Assembly (NCBI GenBank): GCA_024336345.1
Contig: JANFOG010000002.1
Span: 806,001 to 870,000 of the forward strand
Length of the DNA: 64,000 nt
Direction of reading: 5' to 3'
Source of the DNA: Mariannaea sp. PMI_226
Lineage: Eukaryota; Ascomycota; Sordariomycetes; Hypocreales; Nectriaceae
Below, piece after piece: positions 62,891 through 64,000 of the stretch. Each line of letters begins with the position of its first letter. Position 1 is the stretch's first letter. Made by a program: the position numbers and the translations under genes. The notes beneath the pieces were generated by a model, which ran no database searches, was not told where the DNA came from, and saw nothing but the letters and a program-made list of their open reading frames with translations.

Positions 62891-63713
62891 AGCGCACAAA
62901 AGCAACGGCGCGTATTACCTTTGTGGGCCACCAAAAGGCGCATTCTACTTTGAAAGGATTGTATATTAATGAATCTCTTCCATTCGTCATGCTTGCAGAT
63001 ATGTTCTCACCACTTCTTTGGTATTGGGGATTCAGGACGTTCTTAGTTATGTACTGATAACGCTTCCTTTTCACTCCAGTCCTCCGGTGAACGGCATTTT
63101 CTGGGTTGATGCAGATTGGAATGATAATGATGATGATGGCTTTGTTCAGCTGGAGTTTGAGATTGTTTTTGTTTCCAGGCTGAGAGGTCAACATGTGCGT
63201 CAAGTTTTATATGGCGGAAAGGTTGATTGACTAAATTGTTATTTGCACACTTGAATGGAATTGGTGTACGGTTAGGCATGGTAAGGGCGTTACGAGAAAA
63301 TCATCAGGCTGTCAGATATTCACAAAACAGAAACAACCCCATGGAGAGGGGCTTGAATTGTCGCGTTGCTGCTTCTTAGACGAGTCTTACATTGGAGGTG
63401 ATCGTTCACCTATGTGTGTGCCTTGAGTCCTTCTTTTATTGTCTGAGCGTTTTGTTATTGATGTCGGTAGAAGCTTCCATCTTGCCATATTCTACTTCAG
63501 GCAGGAAACGCAAAGCATTCTTCCTGGACCTTCCCTTCACGTATCAACCAACAACCTACCTGAAAGCTCCCACGATGAAGGTGCGAGATTTGTATTTGAT
63601 CCTTACGTGGATGTGATATATCTTCCTGTGTATTCCTTTTATCAACGACGCTCATTACGACCTATCTCTCCCTTCCTGATTCAAGATATCTTGTTGCCGT
63701 GTTGCCGGCGGTG
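62891..63713. other. Spacer before the LIM-like gene
   Basis: Holds the 3' UTR of the KEN-box gene and the leader of the next gene. Frames here (for example 63439-63714) stop just before or overlap the next start codon and have no known domain. Confidence 0.5.
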
Positions 63714-64000
63714 ATGCCCTTATCCACTACAGCCAACATCTTCACCTGCACTTTCTGCTTCCACCTCTCTCAAAGGGGGCCTCACGTCCTTGGTCGCGCC
63801 GCGCGTCTCGCCTGCACCGCATGTTACACTGCACTACTCAATCTCTCCATTTGCTGGGTGTGTGAAGAGCTCATCTTTCGCGGTGACGAATGCGTTAGTT
63901 TTGGCTGGTGTTTCTGGCACCGATCCTGCTACGGGTGTCTACTGTGCGGAGGCCGCTCGTTGTGTCGTGGTGTTCCTACTCATGAACTGTTTCGGAACGA
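63714..64000 (+). CDS. LIM-like zinc-finger protein, 5' part only
   Basis: The frame opens at the ATG at 63714 and runs without stop past the window edge (at least 95 codons). It is Cys-rich: two CxxC pairs (CTFC, CTAC) in the first 45 residues, then Cys-x2-Cys-x18-His-x2-Cys-x2-Cys-x2-Cys (SICWVC, FWHRSCYGCLLC). The latter fits the first zinc-binding half of a LIM domain, with the second half expected beyond the edge. Conserved-looking residues RGDECVSFGWCFWH lie between. LIM proteins are protein-interaction adaptors in signalling and cytoskeleton. Which class this belongs to cannot be told. An in-frame stop at 63597 limits any upstream extension; introns cannot be judged. Confidence 0.6.
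   Translation, partial: MPLSTTANIFTCTFCFHLSQRGPHVLGRAARLACTACYTALLNLSICWVCEELIFRGDECVSFGWCFWHRSCYGCLLCGGRSLCRGVPTHELFRN

Overview
The window is nuclear DNA of a filamentous ascomycete. Genes are split by short GT-AG introns (about 64-85 nt, with two longer ones), there are long gene-free spacers, transcript leaders are pyrimidine-rich, and there is one eukaryotic tRNA-Ser with a long variable arm. The proteins (fungal Med15, Whi5/Nrm1-type repressor, RTA1-family membrane protein, GPI cell-wall protein, a fungal-type bZIP) fit Pezizomycotina. I favour Sordariomycetes, probably Hypocreales, from recognition of protein families only, with no alignment. About 14 protein genes in 64 kb is sparse.

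Layout. 1-9022 has no convincing gene and ends in the promoter and leader of med15 (9023-13866, +). A Whi5/Nrm1-like cell-cycle repressor (16054-17114, +) converges on aspartyl aminopeptidase (17653-19353, -). A small secreted Cys-containing protein (20643-20855, +) converges on an RTA1-like seven-helix membrane protein (21635-22612, -). From 22.6 to 29 kb the only gene seen is tRNA-Ser(AGA) (26345-26426, +). A GPI-anchored wall protein (28959-29928, -) is followed by about 5.7 kb without genes. Then come tRNA exportin los1 (35664-39025, +), an orphan proline-rich protein (40880-41725, +), the PI4-kinase scaffold ypp1 (42699-46473, -) and, divergently, ribosome-assembly factor rix1 (47481-49821, +). 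A WW-domain protein (50235-51080, -) and a bZIP factor (52986-54553, -) follow. After about 6 kb without genes comes a nuclear, CDK-site-rich, KEN-box protein (60588-62890, +). The right edge cuts a LIM-like zinc-finger gene (63714 onward, +).

Functionally these are mostly housekeeping genes: transcription (Med15), G1/S control (Whi5-like), tRNA export (Los1), 60S assembly (Rix1), plasma-membrane PI4P synthesis (Ypp1) and peptide turnover (aspartyl aminopeptidase). Lineage-specific or surface genes (secreted protein, RTA1 protein, GPI protein, orphan) lie between them. I see no biosynthetic cluster, intact transposon, CRISPR or viral insert, and no clear new multi-gene system. The items most worth a second look are the dual-start, possibly dual-targeted aminopeptidase, the NuSAP-like KEN-box protein, the orphan gene built from tandem repeats with a perfect 13-bp coding hairpin, the stop-free intron in the RTA1 gene, and the 6-nt and 12-nt first exons of ypp1 and los1.
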